From NCBI RefSeq assembly GCF_013372165.1, contig NZ_CP053828.1, positions 744,001 through 808,000 of the forward strand: 64,000 bases of DNA. Direction: 5' to 3'. The stretch comes from Campylobacter hyointestinalis subsp. lawsonii. GTDB taxonomy: Bacteria > Campylobacterota > Campylobacteria > Campylobacterales > Campylobacteraceae. Below the pieces are notes generated by a model. That model saw nothing but the letters and a program-made list of their open reading frames with translations. It ran no database searches and was not told where the DNA came from. The number at the start of each line of letters is the position of its first letter. Position 1 is the stretch's first letter. Positions 44,616 to 54,935 of this stretch are shown here, in pieces. The position numbers were made by a program, and so were the translations under genes.

Positions 44616-46547
44616 TCAAAAGATTAGTCCACCTTCTTGCATATCTATAGCGTTTATTTGTTGTTTTGGAAGTGGCGAAGTATCTGTATATATGGCGTCA
44701 TTTCCTTCATAAATCTTATGATAAACCTCTTTTGGGGTATCAAATTTACGTTTTGTATCTGGGAATTCTTTTATATAGTTTTGTATAAATTCTCTAAATA
44801 CTGGCGCTGCAGTTCTACCTCCGCCTTCTATCTTTCTCATAGGCATATTATTATCGTTTCCATACCAGATTATAGCTTGTACTTCAGGCGTAAATCCACA
44901 AAACCATGCATCAATATTGTTATTTGTAGTGCCTGTTTTTCCTGCGATTTCTATACCTGCGACCTTTGCACCTCGTCCAGTTCCTTCTTCTACTACTGTT
45001 TTTAGCATATCTATCATCAAATATGCTTGTTCTGGTTTTATCATCACGGTTTGTTCTGAGCTAAATTCAGTGATGACTTCATCTTTTTGTATGGATTTTA
45101 TCAAATTTGATTTGCTAGTAGTACCAAGTCCGGCAAACATAGAGTAATGTTGGCTAAACTCTATAAGACTTATCCCAAAGCTTCCAAGTGCGATAGATAG
45201 GTTTTGTGGGATATTTTTAAAGCCAAAATTTGAAAGCTTTTGAGATACTATATCTAGCCCTATTGAGTTTAGCAAATTTATTGTTGCTAGGTTTCTAGAT
45301 TGTCTGAGTGCGTCTTTTAGGGTTATGTATCCTTCAAAATTTCCGCCGTAATTTTTAGGTTTCCAGTCTCTGTCTTCTTCACTTCTTCCGACATTTTCAA
45401 ATACACGAGATATATCTGCGACCTTACTCATAGGAGAATATCCAAGATCAAGTGCGATTTGATATATAAATGGTTTAAAGCTAGAACCGGGTTGGCGTTC
45501 GCTTTGTGTTGCTCGGTTAAAGTTACTTTTAGCATAATCGACACCGCCGACTAACGCTAAAATCTCTCCATTTGTCGGATTTGTTACTATAATGGCTCCA
45601 TTTAGATAAGCTTCATCAGCATTTTTATCTCTTTTTAATATCTCTGTATATCCAAATTTAAGTGCATTTTGGGCGATATTTTGGATTTTTAAATCCGCCG
45701 TTAAAGTGACTTTATATCCGCCATACTTAATATCTGGATAATGTTTTATAGCCTCTTTTATAGCTTCATCTACCAAATATGGCGCTCTATTTTGAGTCAA
45801 TGTCTCATCAAATACAATAGGGGTTTCTTTTAAAGAGGCTTCATATTCATCTTGTGTTATCCATCCAAGGTTAAATAGCCTTGATATAACACCGTTCGCA
45901 CGTGATATTGATAGATCCATATGTCTAGTAGGATCGTAGTTGCTAGGTGCTTTTGGAAGACCTACAAGTATAGCTATCTCTTTTAAGCTTAGTTCGTTTA
46001 GATTTTTTTTGAAGTATCCTAGTGCTGCTGTTTTAATTCCGTAATATCCATGTCCAAAATATACTTGATTTAGATATCTTTCGATGATTTGCTCTTTTGT
46101 TAGTTCATCTTCGATCTTTATAGCGAGTATTATTTCTCTAAGTTTTCTAGTAAATTTTTTATCTCTTGTTAAAACCATATTTTTTATGAGTTGTTGGGTG
46201 AGGGTAGATGCTCCTTCTACAAGAGCCATAGCTTTGATATCTTTTATGGCTGCTCTAAAAATGGCTTCAACGTTTATACCGCCGTGTTCAAAAAAACTAG
46301 TATCTTCTATGGCTACGAGTGATTCTATGACTCTTTGTGGGATTTCGTCATACTGCGCGTAATGTCTATTTTCTTCGTCAAATATGTTTGCTACTAGATT
46401 GCCATTTCTATCAAAAATTTGAGTAGTTAGCTTTGGTTTGTAATTAATTATAGTTGATATATCTACTCTGATTTGTGAATAAAAATACATAAATCCGACT
46501 AGTAAGCAGATCGCTATTATGGTAAAAAAGCTAAAAATATGTTTCAT
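44616..46547 (-). CDS. Class A penicillin-binding protein (PBP1A)
   Basis: A 643-residue bifunctional peptidoglycan synthase with one N-terminal membrane helix (8-28). The glycosyltransferase domain (EDTSFFEHGG at 81-90, GASTLTQQLIKNM, RYLNQVYFGHGYYGI) comes first, then the transpeptidase domain with catalytic Ser in RQPGSSFKPF and KTGTTN. It overlaps maf by 4 nt upstream. Similar to Campylobacter pbpA. Confidence 0.95.
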   Translation of the reverse strand: MKHIFSFFTIIAICLLVGFMYFYSQIRVDISTIINYKPKLTTQIFDRNGNLVANIFDEENRHYAQYDEIPQRVIESLVAIEDTSFFEHGGINVEAIFRAAIKDIKAMALVEGASTLTQQLIKNMVLTRDKKFTRKLREIILAIKIEDELTKEQIIERYLNQVYFGHGYYGIKTAALGYFKKNLNELSLKEIAILVGLPKAPSNYDPTRHMDLSISRANGVISRLFNLGWITQDEYEASLKETPIVFDETLTQNRAPYLVDEAIKEAIKHYPDIKYGGYKVTLTADLKIQNIAQNALKFGYTEILKRDKNADEAYLNGAIIVTNPTNGEILALVGGVDYAKSNFNRATQSERQPGSSFKPFIYQIALDLGYSPMSKVADISRVFENVGRSEEDRDWKPKNYGGNFEGYITLKDALRQSRNLATINLLNSIGLDIVSQKLSNFGFKNIPQNLSIALGSFGISLIEFSQHYSMFAGLGTTSKSNLIKSIQKDEVITEFSSEQTVMIKPEQAYLMIDMLKTVVEEGTGRGAKVAGIEIAGKTGTTNNNIDAWFCGFTPEVQAIIWYGNDNNMPMRKIEGGGRTAAPVFREFIQNYIKEFPDTKRKFDTPKEVYHKIYEGNDAIYTDTSPLPKQQINAIDMQEGGLIF

Positions 46548-47089
46548 AAAAATGCCTTTAAAATCTCTGCATTAAGCCCCATGGCGGTGGATTTATTGCC
46601 ATTAGTTTGCAAAATATATTTTTTATTAAATCCTTCGCACATCATCGCTCCTGCTTTATCTTTCCAAAGACCGCTTTTTACGTACTTTTTCAAATCATCT
46701 TTTTGAAAAATATCAAATTTAAAAGTAGTAACGCTAAGAGAGTCAATATCAAATTTAGTAGAGACAAATTTCATAGCCGTATATACGCTCACAATAGATC
46801 CGCTTTGCAAATCAAGCATTTGCCACGCTTCATCTTCATCTTTTGCCTTGCCTAAAATTTGACCTTTACAAATAACGCTGCTGTCGGCAAATAAAACATT
46901 ATCGTATTGTTTTTTAAATTTGGAAAAGAATTGTTTTGATTTTTGGATAACGACATTCATAGAATATGAATTGGGCGATGTCTTTTGAGTGATAGTTTCG
47001 TCATAATCCATGCTTATTTGAATAAATGGTATATTAAAATCACGTAAAATTTGAGCTCTACTCTTAGAGCTAGAAGCAAGAACTATCAT
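46544..47089 (-). CDS. Maf-like nucleotide pyrophosphatase
   Basis: A 181-residue protein with the Maf start [14 protein letters not shown], the ADSSVICKGQILGKAKDEDEA block and the Lys/Gly-rich C-terminus AGAMMCEGFNKK. Family members hydrolyse non-canonical or pyrimidine nucleoside triphosphates. The gene order alaS-x-maf-pbp is typical of Campylobacter. Confidence 0.88.
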   Translation of the reverse strand: MIVLASSSKSRAQILRDFNIPFIQISMDYDETITQKTSPNSYSMNVVIQKSKQFFSKFKKQYDNVLFADSSVICKGQILGKAKDEDEAWQMLDLQSGSIVSVYTAMKFVSTKFDIDSLSVTTFKFDIFQKDDLKKYVKSGLWKDKAGAMMCEGFNKKYILQTNGNKSTAMGLNAEILKAFL

Positions 47090-47574
47090 TGAAATCCTCT
47101 AAATGCAACCCCAAGGTATATACTGATAAATGATAATACGATATTTAGCGGTGTGAAATAATATATTATCAAAACGAAATTCTCATGAACACTTAAAAGA
47201 TCGCCACTAGAAAATGCCTTTTTAGCCTTGCCAAATTTATACCACATATAGGCTATATTTAGTAAAATAAATGCAAGAAGCGCCCATTTTGTAAGTATAA
47301 TGGCTTCAACCATAGGGTCTGATATCCTGATCTTGCCAGTAAATGCGGCAAATACCCCACTTATACAGAGTATAAGTATAGTGGCTAGTTCTAATTTTAC
47401 AAAATATCCAAATTCTTTTAGTATGGTTTTATATAAATTTGGATTTTGTTCAATATTTTTAAAAAAATATTTTGCAAAAATCACTATACTAAGCTGAACT
47501 GCTATAAATAGCGCCGAACTACTTATATGGATAAACGGCGCTATTTGATCTAGTCTTGCAAATGCTGTGTTCAA
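47086..47574 (-). CDS. Four-helix membrane protein (CopD-like)
   Basis: A 162-residue integral membrane protein with about four helices and a Lys-rich loop near residue 115. The family is uncertain; the helix pattern with His near the first helix ([10 protein letters not shown]) is like CopD-type membrane proteins. It overlaps alaS upstream and maf downstream, each by 4 nt. Confidence 0.65.
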   Translation of the reverse strand: MNTAFARLDQIAPFIHISSSALFIAVQLSIVIFAKYFFKNIEQNPNLYKTILKEFGYFVKLELATILILCISGVFAAFTGKIRISDPMVEAIILTKWALLAFILLNIAYMWYKFGKAKKAFSSGDLLSVHENFVLIIYYFTPLNIVLSFISIYLGVAFRGFQ

Positions 47575-50108
47575 AGGTTTTCACTTATAAATTTAGTAGC
47601 AGCATTTAGAGCTTCGTCTATTTTGCTCTCATCTTTACCTCCAGCAGTGGCAAAATCATCTCTACCACCGCCACCGCCACCAACTATAGGGGCTATGGCT
47701 TTTACTAGCTCACCAGCTTTGATATTGCAATTTTTAGATCCAGCGCCTAGGCTGACTTTGCCATCTTTTTTACTAGCTAAAAATACCACTACTTTATCAA
47801 ATTTATTTTTTAGTTCGTCTATTTTGCTTTTTATATCTCCATCAAATTTAGATACTACGACTTTTGTGCCGTTTATATCTTTTATGTCTAAATCTTTTGT
47901 GTTTGAAGCGTTTTTTAGATCGTTTTGAAGAGTTTTTATCTCATCTTTTAGCTTTTTTATAGCAAGTAATGGATCTGCACCTTTTAAGCTATCTTTTATA
48001 TCGTTTATCTCTTTTCTAAACTCTTTTGATAGCTCAAGCGCCGCTTTAGAGCAAACCGCTTCTATACGCCTTACTCCAGCGCTTACTCCACTTTCACGGA
48101 CGATAAAAAAACTTCCTATTTCATTTAAATTTTCTACATGAGTGCCACCGCAAAGCTCTTTTGATGGACCAAGTGTTAAGACTCTGACTTTGTCTGCGTA
48201 TTTTTCGCCAAACAGAGCTATAGCTCCGCTTTTTTTAGCTTCTTCTATATCCATTATTTCTGTTTTTGCTTTAGCTCCTTTTAAGATCGCTTCATTTACA
48301 AAATTCTCAATTTTTTCTAATTCATCTTTTGAGAGTGGCTTTGGATGAGTAAAGTCAAATCTAAGCTTATTAGCTTCTACGCTACTTCCAGCTTGAGCTA
48401 TATGTGGCCCAAGAATGCTTCTAAGCGCTGCGTGGAGCAAATGAGTGGCTGAGTGGTGACGGCGAATTTCTAGCCTATTAAGGCTAACTTCACAAGGCAA
48501 GATATCGCCTATTTTTATGCTATTTTTTGCCTCTATGGTGCTTAAATTTAATCCAAAATATTTTTTGGTATCAAGGACTTGATTTCCACCTAAAAGCCCA
48601 GTATCACCGCACTGACCGCCACTTTGAGCATAAAATGGAGTAGAATCAAGCATAACATATCCAATTTCGCCGTTTTTTAGCTCATCTACCATTTTAAACT
48701 CACTATTTAAAAGCGCTAAAACCTTGCTACTACTTTTTAGATTTTCATATCCGATAAATTTATTCTCGCCAAATTTCTCAAGTAAAGCTTTAAAATCCCC
48801 ACTCTCTTTAGCAGTATCTCCGCTTCCTTTCCAGCTAGCTTTTGCCCTTGCTTTTTGTTCGCTCATCAATTTATTAAATTTAGTCTCATCTACGCTAAGC
48901 CCTTTTTCTCTTAGCATATCAGCTGTTAGATCAAGTGGAAATCCGTAAGTATCATATAATTTAAATGCTACTTCGCCGCTAAACACTTTGCTAGTTGTCT
49001 TTGCTAGCTCCTCGTTAAATAAATCAAGTCCAGCTGAAATAGTGGCTAAAAATCTCTCTTCTTCGAGTTTTATGAGCTCTTTGACATACTCTTTTTTCTC
49101 TTTTAAATACTCATAATGTTCGCCCATTAGCTCTACTACTTTATCTACTAATCTATACATAAATGGCTCTTTTATCCCAAGTAAGTATCCGTGGCGAACG
49201 GCTCTTCTTAATATTCTTCTTAGGACATATCCGCGTCCTTCTTTGTCAAAATTTACCCCTTGAGCTAGTAAAAATGTAGTTGATCGAATATGATCGCTTA
49301 TAACTCTAAAACTAGCCCCACTCTCATACTCATATTTTAAATTTGAAATTCTTGCTACTTCATTAATCAAAGGCATAAAAAGTGAGCTGTCATAGTTGCT
49401 AAATTTACCCTCTTTTATAGCAGTTACTCTCTCTAGCCCCATTCCAGTATCGATTGAAGGCTTTGGAAGTGGAGTCATACTTCCATCACTACTTCTTTCA
49501 AACTGCATAAATACAAGGTTCCAAATTTCTAAAAATCTATCTCCATCGCCACCCATACAATCTTCATCGCTATTAAAATGCTCACTTCCTTGATCGTAAA
49601 ATATCTCGCTACAAGGGCCACAAGGTCCAGTATCGCCCATAGCCCAGAAGTTATCTTTATCTCCAAATTTATAAATTCTATCTTTTTCTATATGCTTTTG
49701 CCAAATTTCATATGCTTCTTCATCATTTTCATGGACGGTTACATATAATCTATCTTTTGGCAGTTTTAAAATTTCAGTTACAAACTCCCACGCGTAAGCT
49801 ATGGCCTCTTTTTTAAAATACTCGCCAAAGCTGAAATTTCCTAGCATCTCAAAAAATGTATGATGCCTAGCAGTGTAGCCGACATTATCTAAGTCATTGT
49901 GTTTGCCACCGGCTCTAATGCAGGTTTGACAGCTAGTGCGAATCGGTGGAGTAGGGCGAGGCACATCGCCTGTAAAAATGCTTTTAAAAGGCACCATTCC
50001 AGCATTTGTAAATAGCAGCGTAGCATCATCAGGGACTAGCGGTGCTGATGGTATTATCTCATGACCTTTGCTTTTAAAAAAATCCAAATACTCTTTTCTA
50101 ATATCCAT
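47571..50108 (-). CDS. alaS: Alanyl-tRNA synthetase
   Basis: AlaRS charges tRNA-Ala. Of 845 residues, the class II catalytic core ([35 protein letters not shown]) is followed by the editing domain with zinc ligands [11 protein letters not shown] and CGGTHV, and a C-terminal oligomerisation tail with a GGGGG-containing loop. It begins a coupled run alaS-CopD-like-maf-PBP1A. Confidence 0.97.
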   Translation of the reverse strand: MDIRKEYLDFFKSKGHEIIPSAPLVPDDATLLFTNAGMVPFKSIFTGDVPRPTPPIRTSCQTCIRAGGKHNDLDNVGYTARHHTFFEMLGNFSFGEYFKKEAIAYAWEFVTEILKLPKDRLYVTVHENDEEAYEIWQKHIEKDRIYKFGDKDNFWAMGDTGPCGPCSEIFYDQGSEHFNSDEDCMGGDGDRFLEIWNLVFMQFERSSDGSMTPLPKPSIDTGMGLERVTAIKEGKFSNYDSSLFMPLINEVARISNLKYEYESGASFRVISDHIRSTTFLLAQGVNFDKEGRGYVLRRILRRAVRHGYLLGIKEPFMYRLVDKVVELMGEHYEYLKEKKEYVKELIKLEEERFLATISAGLDLFNEELAKTTSKVFSGEVAFKLYDTYGFPLDLTADMLREKGLSVDETKFNKLMSEQKARAKASWKGSGDTAKESGDFKALLEKFGENKFIGYENLKSSSKVLALLNSEFKMVDELKNGEIGYVMLDSTPFYAQSGGQCGDTGLLGGNQVLDTKKYFGLNLSTIEAKNSIKIGDILPCEVSLNRLEIRRHHSATHLLHAALRSILGPHIAQAGSSVEANKLRFDFTHPKPLSKDELEKIENFVNEAILKGAKAKTEIMDIEEAKKSGAIALFGEKYADKVRVLTLGPSKELCGGTHVENLNEIGSFFIVRESGVSAGVRRIEAVCSKAALELSKEFRKEINDIKDSLKGADPLLAIKKLKDEIKTLQNDLKNASNTKDLDIKDINGTKVVVSKFDGDIKSKIDELKNKFDKVVVFLASKKDGKVSLGAGSKNCNIKAGELVKAIAPIVGGGGGGRDDFATAGGKDESKIDEALNAATKFISENL

Positions 50109-50231
50109 AATTAATTTCCTAAATTCAAAAATAGTTTTAATTTTAGCACAAATAAGTTAAAAACAAAATTTAAGCGATTATTGCGATATATTGATATTTA
50201 TATGATAAAATCAAAATAAAAAAGGATTTAT

Positions 50232-51173
50232 ATGAAAAAAGCAGTTATTTTGCTAAATATGGGCGGAGCAGACGATCTATCTCAAGTTGAGATATTTTTA
50301 AAAAATATGTTTAACGATCCATATATTTTGACTATAAAAAATTCAAAAATAAGAAGTATTTTGGCGTGGTTTATTACAAAGATGAGATTAAAAAGCGCTA
50401 CTAGCAACTATGTGATGCTTGGTGGAAAATCCCCTATAGGCGATATAACTAGATCATTAGTTGGCAAATTAAATCAAAAAATTAAAGGTGGCGAGATCAA
50501 ATTTGATTATGCTATGAATTATACCCCACCTTTTGCAAATGATACGCTCAAAAAATATATAAATTTTGATGAAATAGTACTATTTCCGCTGTATCCTCAG
50601 CACTCTTCTACGACGATCACTTCAAGTCTTGACGTGGCTAAAAAAGCTATAAGCGATCTTGGCATAAAGGCTAATATCAAAATAGTTGATTATTTTTACA
50701 AAGATGAAAATTATAATGACATCATAGTAAATAATATTAAAAATAAGATTTTAAATTTAGATACTAAAGATATTGATTTGATATTTTCATCTCACTCTTT
50801 GCCTAAAAAAATCATAGATAGCGGAGATTTATACGAAAAGCATACAAAAGAACATGTTCAAATTTTAGCAGATATGTTAAACAAAGTCGGAATTAAATTT
50901 AAAAGCATATCTTTAGCATATCAATCAAGACTTGGACCAGTAGAGTGGCTAGGTCCAAATTTAAATGAAGTTTTGCCTAAACTTGATAGTAAAAAAGCAC
51001 TTATTTATCCGATCAGTTTTTGTATAGATAACTCAGAGACCGATTTTGAGCTTAGTATTGAGTATAGACATGTGGCAGATAAAAATAGATTTGAGTATTA
51101 CGAAGTGGTAAAAGCACCAAATGATAGCGATGAATTTGTAAATTTTATAGCCAAAAAAGTTAGTCTAATATAA
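50232..51173 (+). CDS. hemH: Ferrochelatase
   Basis: HemH inserts ferrous iron into protoporphyrin IX, the final step of heme synthesis at the membrane. The 313-residue protein has LNMGGADDLSQVEIFLKNMF, SSHSLPKKII with the conserved catalytic His, and SRLGPVEWLGPNL. It overlaps the convergent PBP2 gene by 14 nt at their ends. Confidence 0.95.
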   Translation: MKKAVILLNMGGADDLSQVEIFLKNMFNDPYILTIKNSKIRSILAWFITKMRLKSATSNYVMLGGKSPIGDITRSLVGKLNQKIKGGEIKFDYAMNYTPPFANDTLKKYINFDEIVLFPLYPQHSSTTITSSLDVAKKAISDLGIKANIKIVDYFYKDENYNDIIVNNIKNKILNLDTKDIDLIFSSHSLPKKIIDSGDLYEKHTKEHVQILADMLNKVGIKFKSISLAYQSRLGPVEWLGPNLNEVLPKLDSKKALIYPISFCIDNSETDFELSIEYRHVADKNRFEYYEVVKAPNDSDEFVNFIAKKVSLI

Positions 51174-52983
51174 TCCTAGTATCTGGCTCGTCTTCTTTTT
51201 GGGATTTTTTGATAGTAGGCGTAGGAAACAGATATCCATTTTCTATCATTAGCTCTACTGTGTTTTTAAATATAGGTAATGCACTCCATGAAGCAAAATA
51301 ATACGGATAGGGCTTCATAGGCTCTCTTACTAAAACGCCTATAGTATAGCTGTTTCCTTTAGAGTCATTTACAAAACCAAAAAAGCTTGCGTTGTATCTT
51401 TTGTCACTATACCCACCGACTGTAGCTATGTGAGCAGTTCCTGTTTTTCCGCCTATACTAAGTCCGTCTATCCTAGCTTTTCTAGCTGTTCCTTTGTCGC
51501 TTTCGACTACTTTGATAAGGATTCTTTTCATAGTTTTTGCGACTTCTATAGGAAGAACTGTTTTTATCTCTTGTTCTTCTATCTTATATGCTTTAGCGTA
51601 TTTTTCTAAATGGCTTGCGATCCTTGGAGTTATCATAACGCCGTTATTATTTATGGTGTTGTACGCATTTAAAAGCTGCATAAATGTCGCTTGCAGACCA
51701 TATCCATAACTTAAAGTAGCACGGTAAGTTTTGTTTCTTAGCTCAGTTATAGATGGTAAAAGTCCGACTTGCTCATAGCTTAAGTCTATGCCTGTTTTTT
51801 TTGAAAATCCAAAGTCTAAAAGACCATTGTAAAGATCCACTGCACTAAGGCGCTCTACTATTTGTATCATTCCTATATTTGATGATTCTACGATGATATC
51901 TTCAGCACTTAAAAATGCGTTTTTGTGGCTATCTGTTATTATCCTTTGACCTAGTTTATATTTACCTTCATAAGTGTTTATGATCTCCAAAGGATTTACT
52001 TTATTTTCTTTTAGTAATAAAGAAAATATAAAAGGCTTCATGACAGATCCGACTTCATAAGCATACTCGCTAGATGATGAATTTAGCGCTTCATAATCAT
52101 TTCTGGTTATATTTGAAGGGTTGTATCTTTCAGTTGATGCTAGTGATAGAATTTTACCAGTTTTACTATCCATAATACCTACTATAACTTCTTTTGCTAA
52201 GAGATCGTTTGCTCTTTCATTTATCATTTTTTCGATGATTTTTTGAAGTTTAAGAGATATATTTAAAACTACATTATAGCCATCGATTCTCTTAGATAGA
52301 TCAGCGTCACCTGATAAAATTATAGTATTTGCAAGATCTCTTGGACCTTTTATAAGAGCGTCTTGAGTAGAAGATAATAAATTTTCATATACTTTTTCTA
52401 TACCTTTTACGCCCTCTACTTTTGTTATCCCGTCTTTTTCTACTTTTTTTATATATCCAATAGATGGCGTAAAGGTATCTTCTGCCATATAAATTCTCTT
52501 TTCGCCACTTTCTACTATACTCATACCCTGAGTCGTTACAATCCCTGTTTTTGGATCTTCATAAGGTATGAAAACTTTTTTTCTATATAATTTTCTAGAT
52601 AGCTCTTTAAGATACGCCGCGCCTTTGGCATCTATCTCATAAGACAAAGTTACTGTGCCTTTTTTGTTTAAAATTTTTCTTATTTTTTTTGGATCATCGC
52701 CACTATAAAGAGTGTAAAGTTTTATAAAAAGCTCTTTTTTGTTTGGATCTATGTTCCTAGTATCTAGCATAGCTTTATATAGTTTTTGGCTACTTGCTAT
52801 GTTAAATCCGTCTTGCGTGATGATAGAGCCCCTTAAAGCACTGTCAAAATCACTGCTTTGGAGTTTTGGTAGATGACGATCAAATAAGGCTCTATAAAAT
52901 ATAACTATGAGAAATAGGGTTATTCCAAAAATAATAAAACCAAAAAGTACATATACTTTTCCTTGGCTGTGGTGTTCATTCAT
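51160..52983 (-). CDS. Class B penicillin-binding protein (PBP2/FtsI type)
   Basis: A 607-residue monofunctional transpeptidase with one N-terminal helix (12-32), a pedestal domain, and the catalytic motifs YEVGSVMKPF (SxxK), SSNIG (SxN) and GGKTGTAH (KTG). It is the septal or elongation type of peptidoglycan crosslinker. It follows fliE by 2 nt in the flgB operon, as in C. jejuni. The C-terminus is Lys/Glu-rich. Confidence 0.92.
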   Translation of the reverse strand: MNEHHSQGKVYVLFGFIIFGITLFLIVIFYRALFDRHLPKLQSSDFDSALRGSIITQDGFNIASSQKLYKAMLDTRNIDPNKKELFIKLYTLYSGDDPKKIRKILNKKGTVTLSYEIDAKGAAYLKELSRKLYRKKVFIPYEDPKTGIVTTQGMSIVESGEKRIYMAEDTFTPSIGYIKKVEKDGITKVEGVKGIEKVYENLLSSTQDALIKGPRDLANTIILSGDADLSKRIDGYNVVLNISLKLQKIIEKMINERANDLLAKEVIVGIMDSKTGKILSLASTERYNPSNITRNDYEALNSSSSEYAYEVGSVMKPFIFSLLLKENKVNPLEIINTYEGKYKLGQRIITDSHKNAFLSAEDIIVESSNIGMIQIVERLSAVDLYNGLLDFGFSKKTGIDLSYEQVGLLPSITELRNKTYRATLSYGYGLQATFMQLLNAYNTINNNGVMITPRIASHLEKYAKAYKIEEQEIKTVLPIEVAKTMKRILIKVVESDKGTARKARIDGLSIGGKTGTAHIATVGGYSDKRYNASFFGFVNDSKGNSYTIGVLVREPMKPYPYYFASWSALPIFKNTVELMIENGYLFPTPTIKKSQKEDEPDTRIILD

Positions 52984-52985
52984 TA

Positions 52986-53282
52986 TTATAGTTGAGTTCT
53001 TGAAATTTCTTTATATGCACTTATGGCTTTATTGCGAATTTCTAGCATAAGTTTCATGCTAGTTTCAGCTTTTCCTATGGCGATCGCTGCTTGGTGCAAG
53101 TCTTTGACTTCGCCTGTTGCTAGCTCAGCTACTGCTTTATCGGCTTTTACTTGAGTATCGTTTAGATCACTTAGAGCCTTATTTAACATATCAGAAAATC
53201 CGCTTTTAGAACCATTTTGTTCTGTTTTTTTAGCTTGACTCTGTTCGTTTAAATTTGATATTTCAGAAATATTCATAATCAT
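52986..53282 (-). CDS. fliE: Flagellar hook-basal body complex protein FliE
   Basis: 98 residues with the FliE pattern: GFSDMLNKALSDLNDTQVKA in the middle and the C-terminal SMKLMLEIRNKAISAYKEI helix. FliE joins the MS ring to the rod. It is the third gene of flgB-flgC-fliE, transcribed from the sigma-54 promoter upstream of flgB. Confidence 0.94.
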   Translation of the reverse strand: MIMNISEISNLNEQSQAKKTEQNGSKSGFSDMLNKALSDLNDTQVKADKAVAELATGEVKDLHQAAIAIGKAETSMKLMLEIRNKAISAYKEISRTQL

Positions 53283-53290
53283 CTACCTTT

Positions 53291-53785
53291 TTATTTTAAC
53301 ATATCTATAGCACTATTTGCGATAGTTTTTGCGCTTTGAAATGCAGACACGTTTGCTTGATAAGCTCTTGTTGCTTCTATTAAATCGGCCATCTCAATAA
53401 CTGGATTAATATTTGGAAGCATTATATATCCTTTTGCATCAGCGTCTGGATGGTTTGGATCAAATTTGAGTTTGAAATCCTTATCATCGCGTACGACTTT
53501 ATCTACTATAACGCTCATCAAAGCTGGTTTTGGAAAATCAGGAGCGTCTGGATCGTCCAAAGGATTTTCATTCTTCAAAAAGTCATTTTTAGAATTTATA
53601 GTGCTATTTAGTTGTTTATCAAAATCAATAGCTTTAAAAATAACTTCTCTTCTTCGATACGGACCGCCCTCGGCAGTTCTAGTTGTGTTAGCGTTTGCGA
53701 TGTTTGAGCTTATAACATTCATACGAAAACGTTGAGCGCTAAGTCCATAACCGCTTATGTCAAAATCACTTAAGTATGCCATCAT
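53291..53785 (-). CDS. flgC: Flagellar proximal rod protein FlgC
   Basis: A 164-residue rod protein with the N-terminal bundle NVISSNIANANTTRTAEGGP and the C-terminal ATRAYQANVSAFQSAKTIAN. The start has two ATG in a row; either fits. Confidence 0.96.
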   Translation of the reverse strand: MMAYLSDFDISGYGLSAQRFRMNVISSNIANANTTRTAEGGPYRRREVIFKAIDFDKQLNSTINSKNDFLKNENPLDDPDAPDFPKPALMSVIVDKVVRDDKDFKLKFDPNHPDADAKGYIMLPNINPVIEMADLIEATRAYQANVSAFQSAKTIANSAIDMLK

Positions 53786-53791
53786 CTATCC

Positions 53792-54232
53792 TTAAATTTT
53801 ACTACTTGAATCTATTACGCTCTTAAATATCTCGCCTTGTTTTTTACTAGCGTAGTCTATGGCTTGAACCATTATAGCGTTTTTACTAAGCTCTGTTGTT
53901 TCTACGTCCAAATCTACGGTGTTTGCATCATTTCTTGCTGTGTGGCCATCTCTTAGATAGATAGTTGGTAGATTACTAGCAGGAAAGTCGATGTTTCCAA
54001 AATGCCTTGGATCTGTAGTCGCCATCTTAAATACGCCATAATCCCCATTTTTTCCATAGATCTCATTTTTTTTGGCTATAAGAGCTGACTCAAAATCAAC
54101 GTCTTTTGATTTATAATATGGAGTGTCTATATTTGCTATATTGCTTGAAATGATTTGCTGACGTAAAACTCTGCCTTCAAGAGCAGCTGCTACTAAAGGT
54201 CTTGATTTGCTTGTTTGAAAGCCTGCAAACAT
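53792..54232 (-). CDS. flgB: Flagellar proximal rod protein FlgB
   Basis: A 146-residue rod protein with RQQIISSNIANIDTPYYKSK near the start and TVDLDVETTELSKNAIMVQA near the end. It is the first gene of the rod operon; a sigma-54 promoter lies 32-47 nt upstream and AAGGAG precedes the ATG. Confidence 0.96.
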   Translation of the reverse strand: MFAGFQTSKSRPLVAAALEGRVLRQQIISSNIANIDTPYYKSKDVDFESALIAKKNEIYGKNGDYGVFKMATTDPRHFGNIDFPASNLPTIYLRDGHTARNDANTVDLDVETTELSKNAIMVQAIDYASKKQGEIFKSVIDSSSKI

Positions 54233-54263
54233 CTTTTCTCCTTATAAATTTATAATTAAAAAT

Positions 54264-54279
54264 AAGCAAATTTTGTTCC
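54264..54279 (-). promoter_or_regulatory. Sigma-54 (RpoN) promoter of flgB-flgC-fliE
   Basis: GGAAC-AAAAT-TTGCTT on the minus strand fits the Campylobacter RpoN consensus with GG at -24 and GC at -12. flgB operons in Campylobacter are RpoN- and FlgR-dependent. Confidence 0.85.
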
Positions 54280-54284
54280 TAAAT

Positions 54285-54935
54285 CTATGAAACCAACTCA
54301 CTAAATTTATAAAATCCACAAAATTTATCTTTTTTCATGTCTAAAATATTTAAAAATTCATCTCTATTTAAATTTAATGCACCCATAAATTTAAGATGAG
54401 GATTCATAACTTGAGCATCAATGATAAAATCAAATTTATCCAAAGCTTTACAAAGAGCTATCAGAGCCACTTTTGATGCGTTTGCTTTTATGCTTATCAT
54501 ACTTTCCCCGCAAAAGATCTTACCTAAAATGAGACCATAAAGCCCACCGACAAGTTCGTCATTTTCATAAACTTCTACACTATGAGCAAAGCCTAAATTA
54601 TGTAAATTTGTATAAGCAGCGATGATTTTGTCGCTTATCCAAGTAGGCTCGTTTCTTGCATTTTTACAAAGATTTATAAGCCCTGTAAAATCGCTGTCAA
54701 ATTTAACTTTATATCTTTTAAAAAATGGTTTTATGCTTTTTTGAACTCTCACATCTTTTGGGTATAAAACAGCTCTAGGATCAGGCGACCACCAAAGTAT
54801 CTCTTGGCCATCCATAAACCACGGAAAAATACCTTTTTTATAAGCCTCAAGCAGAGCTTGGCTACTAAGATCGCCACCATAGGCGATAGGAGAGTGTTTT
54901 GGTGCATTTTTTGGGTCTGGAAAGTTATACATCAT
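54285..54935 (-). CDS. aat: Leucyl/phenylalanyl-tRNA--protein transferase
   Basis: Aat adds Leu or Phe to N-terminal Lys or Arg of proteins, marking them for ClpS/ClpA. The family start MYNFPDPKNAP, AYKKGIFPWF, WWSPDPRAVL and GLYGLILGKIFCGESM are all visible in 216 residues. It overlaps the secreted-protein gene upstream by 4 nt. ClpA and ClpS are encoded one gene further upstream, a full N-degron set. Confidence 0.95.
   Translation of the reverse strand: MMYNFPDPKNAPKHSPIAYGGDLSSQALLEAYKKGIFPWFMDGQEILWWSPDPRAVLYPKDVRVQKSIKPFFKRYKVKFDSDFTGLINLCKNARNEPTWISDKIIAAYTNLHNLGFAHSVEVYENDELVGGLYGLILGKIFCGESMISIKANASKVALIALCKALDKFDFIIDAQVMNPHLKFMGALNLNRDEFLNILDMKKDKFCGFYKFSELVS

Noticed and set aside
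44637-45147. Plus-strand frames opposite PBP1A
   Set aside because: Antisense shadows of a complete PBP gene.
49920-50110. Gly-rich repeats in alaS as a phase-variable locus
   Set aside because: No homopolymer; the Gly run in AlaRS is encoded by mixed codons.
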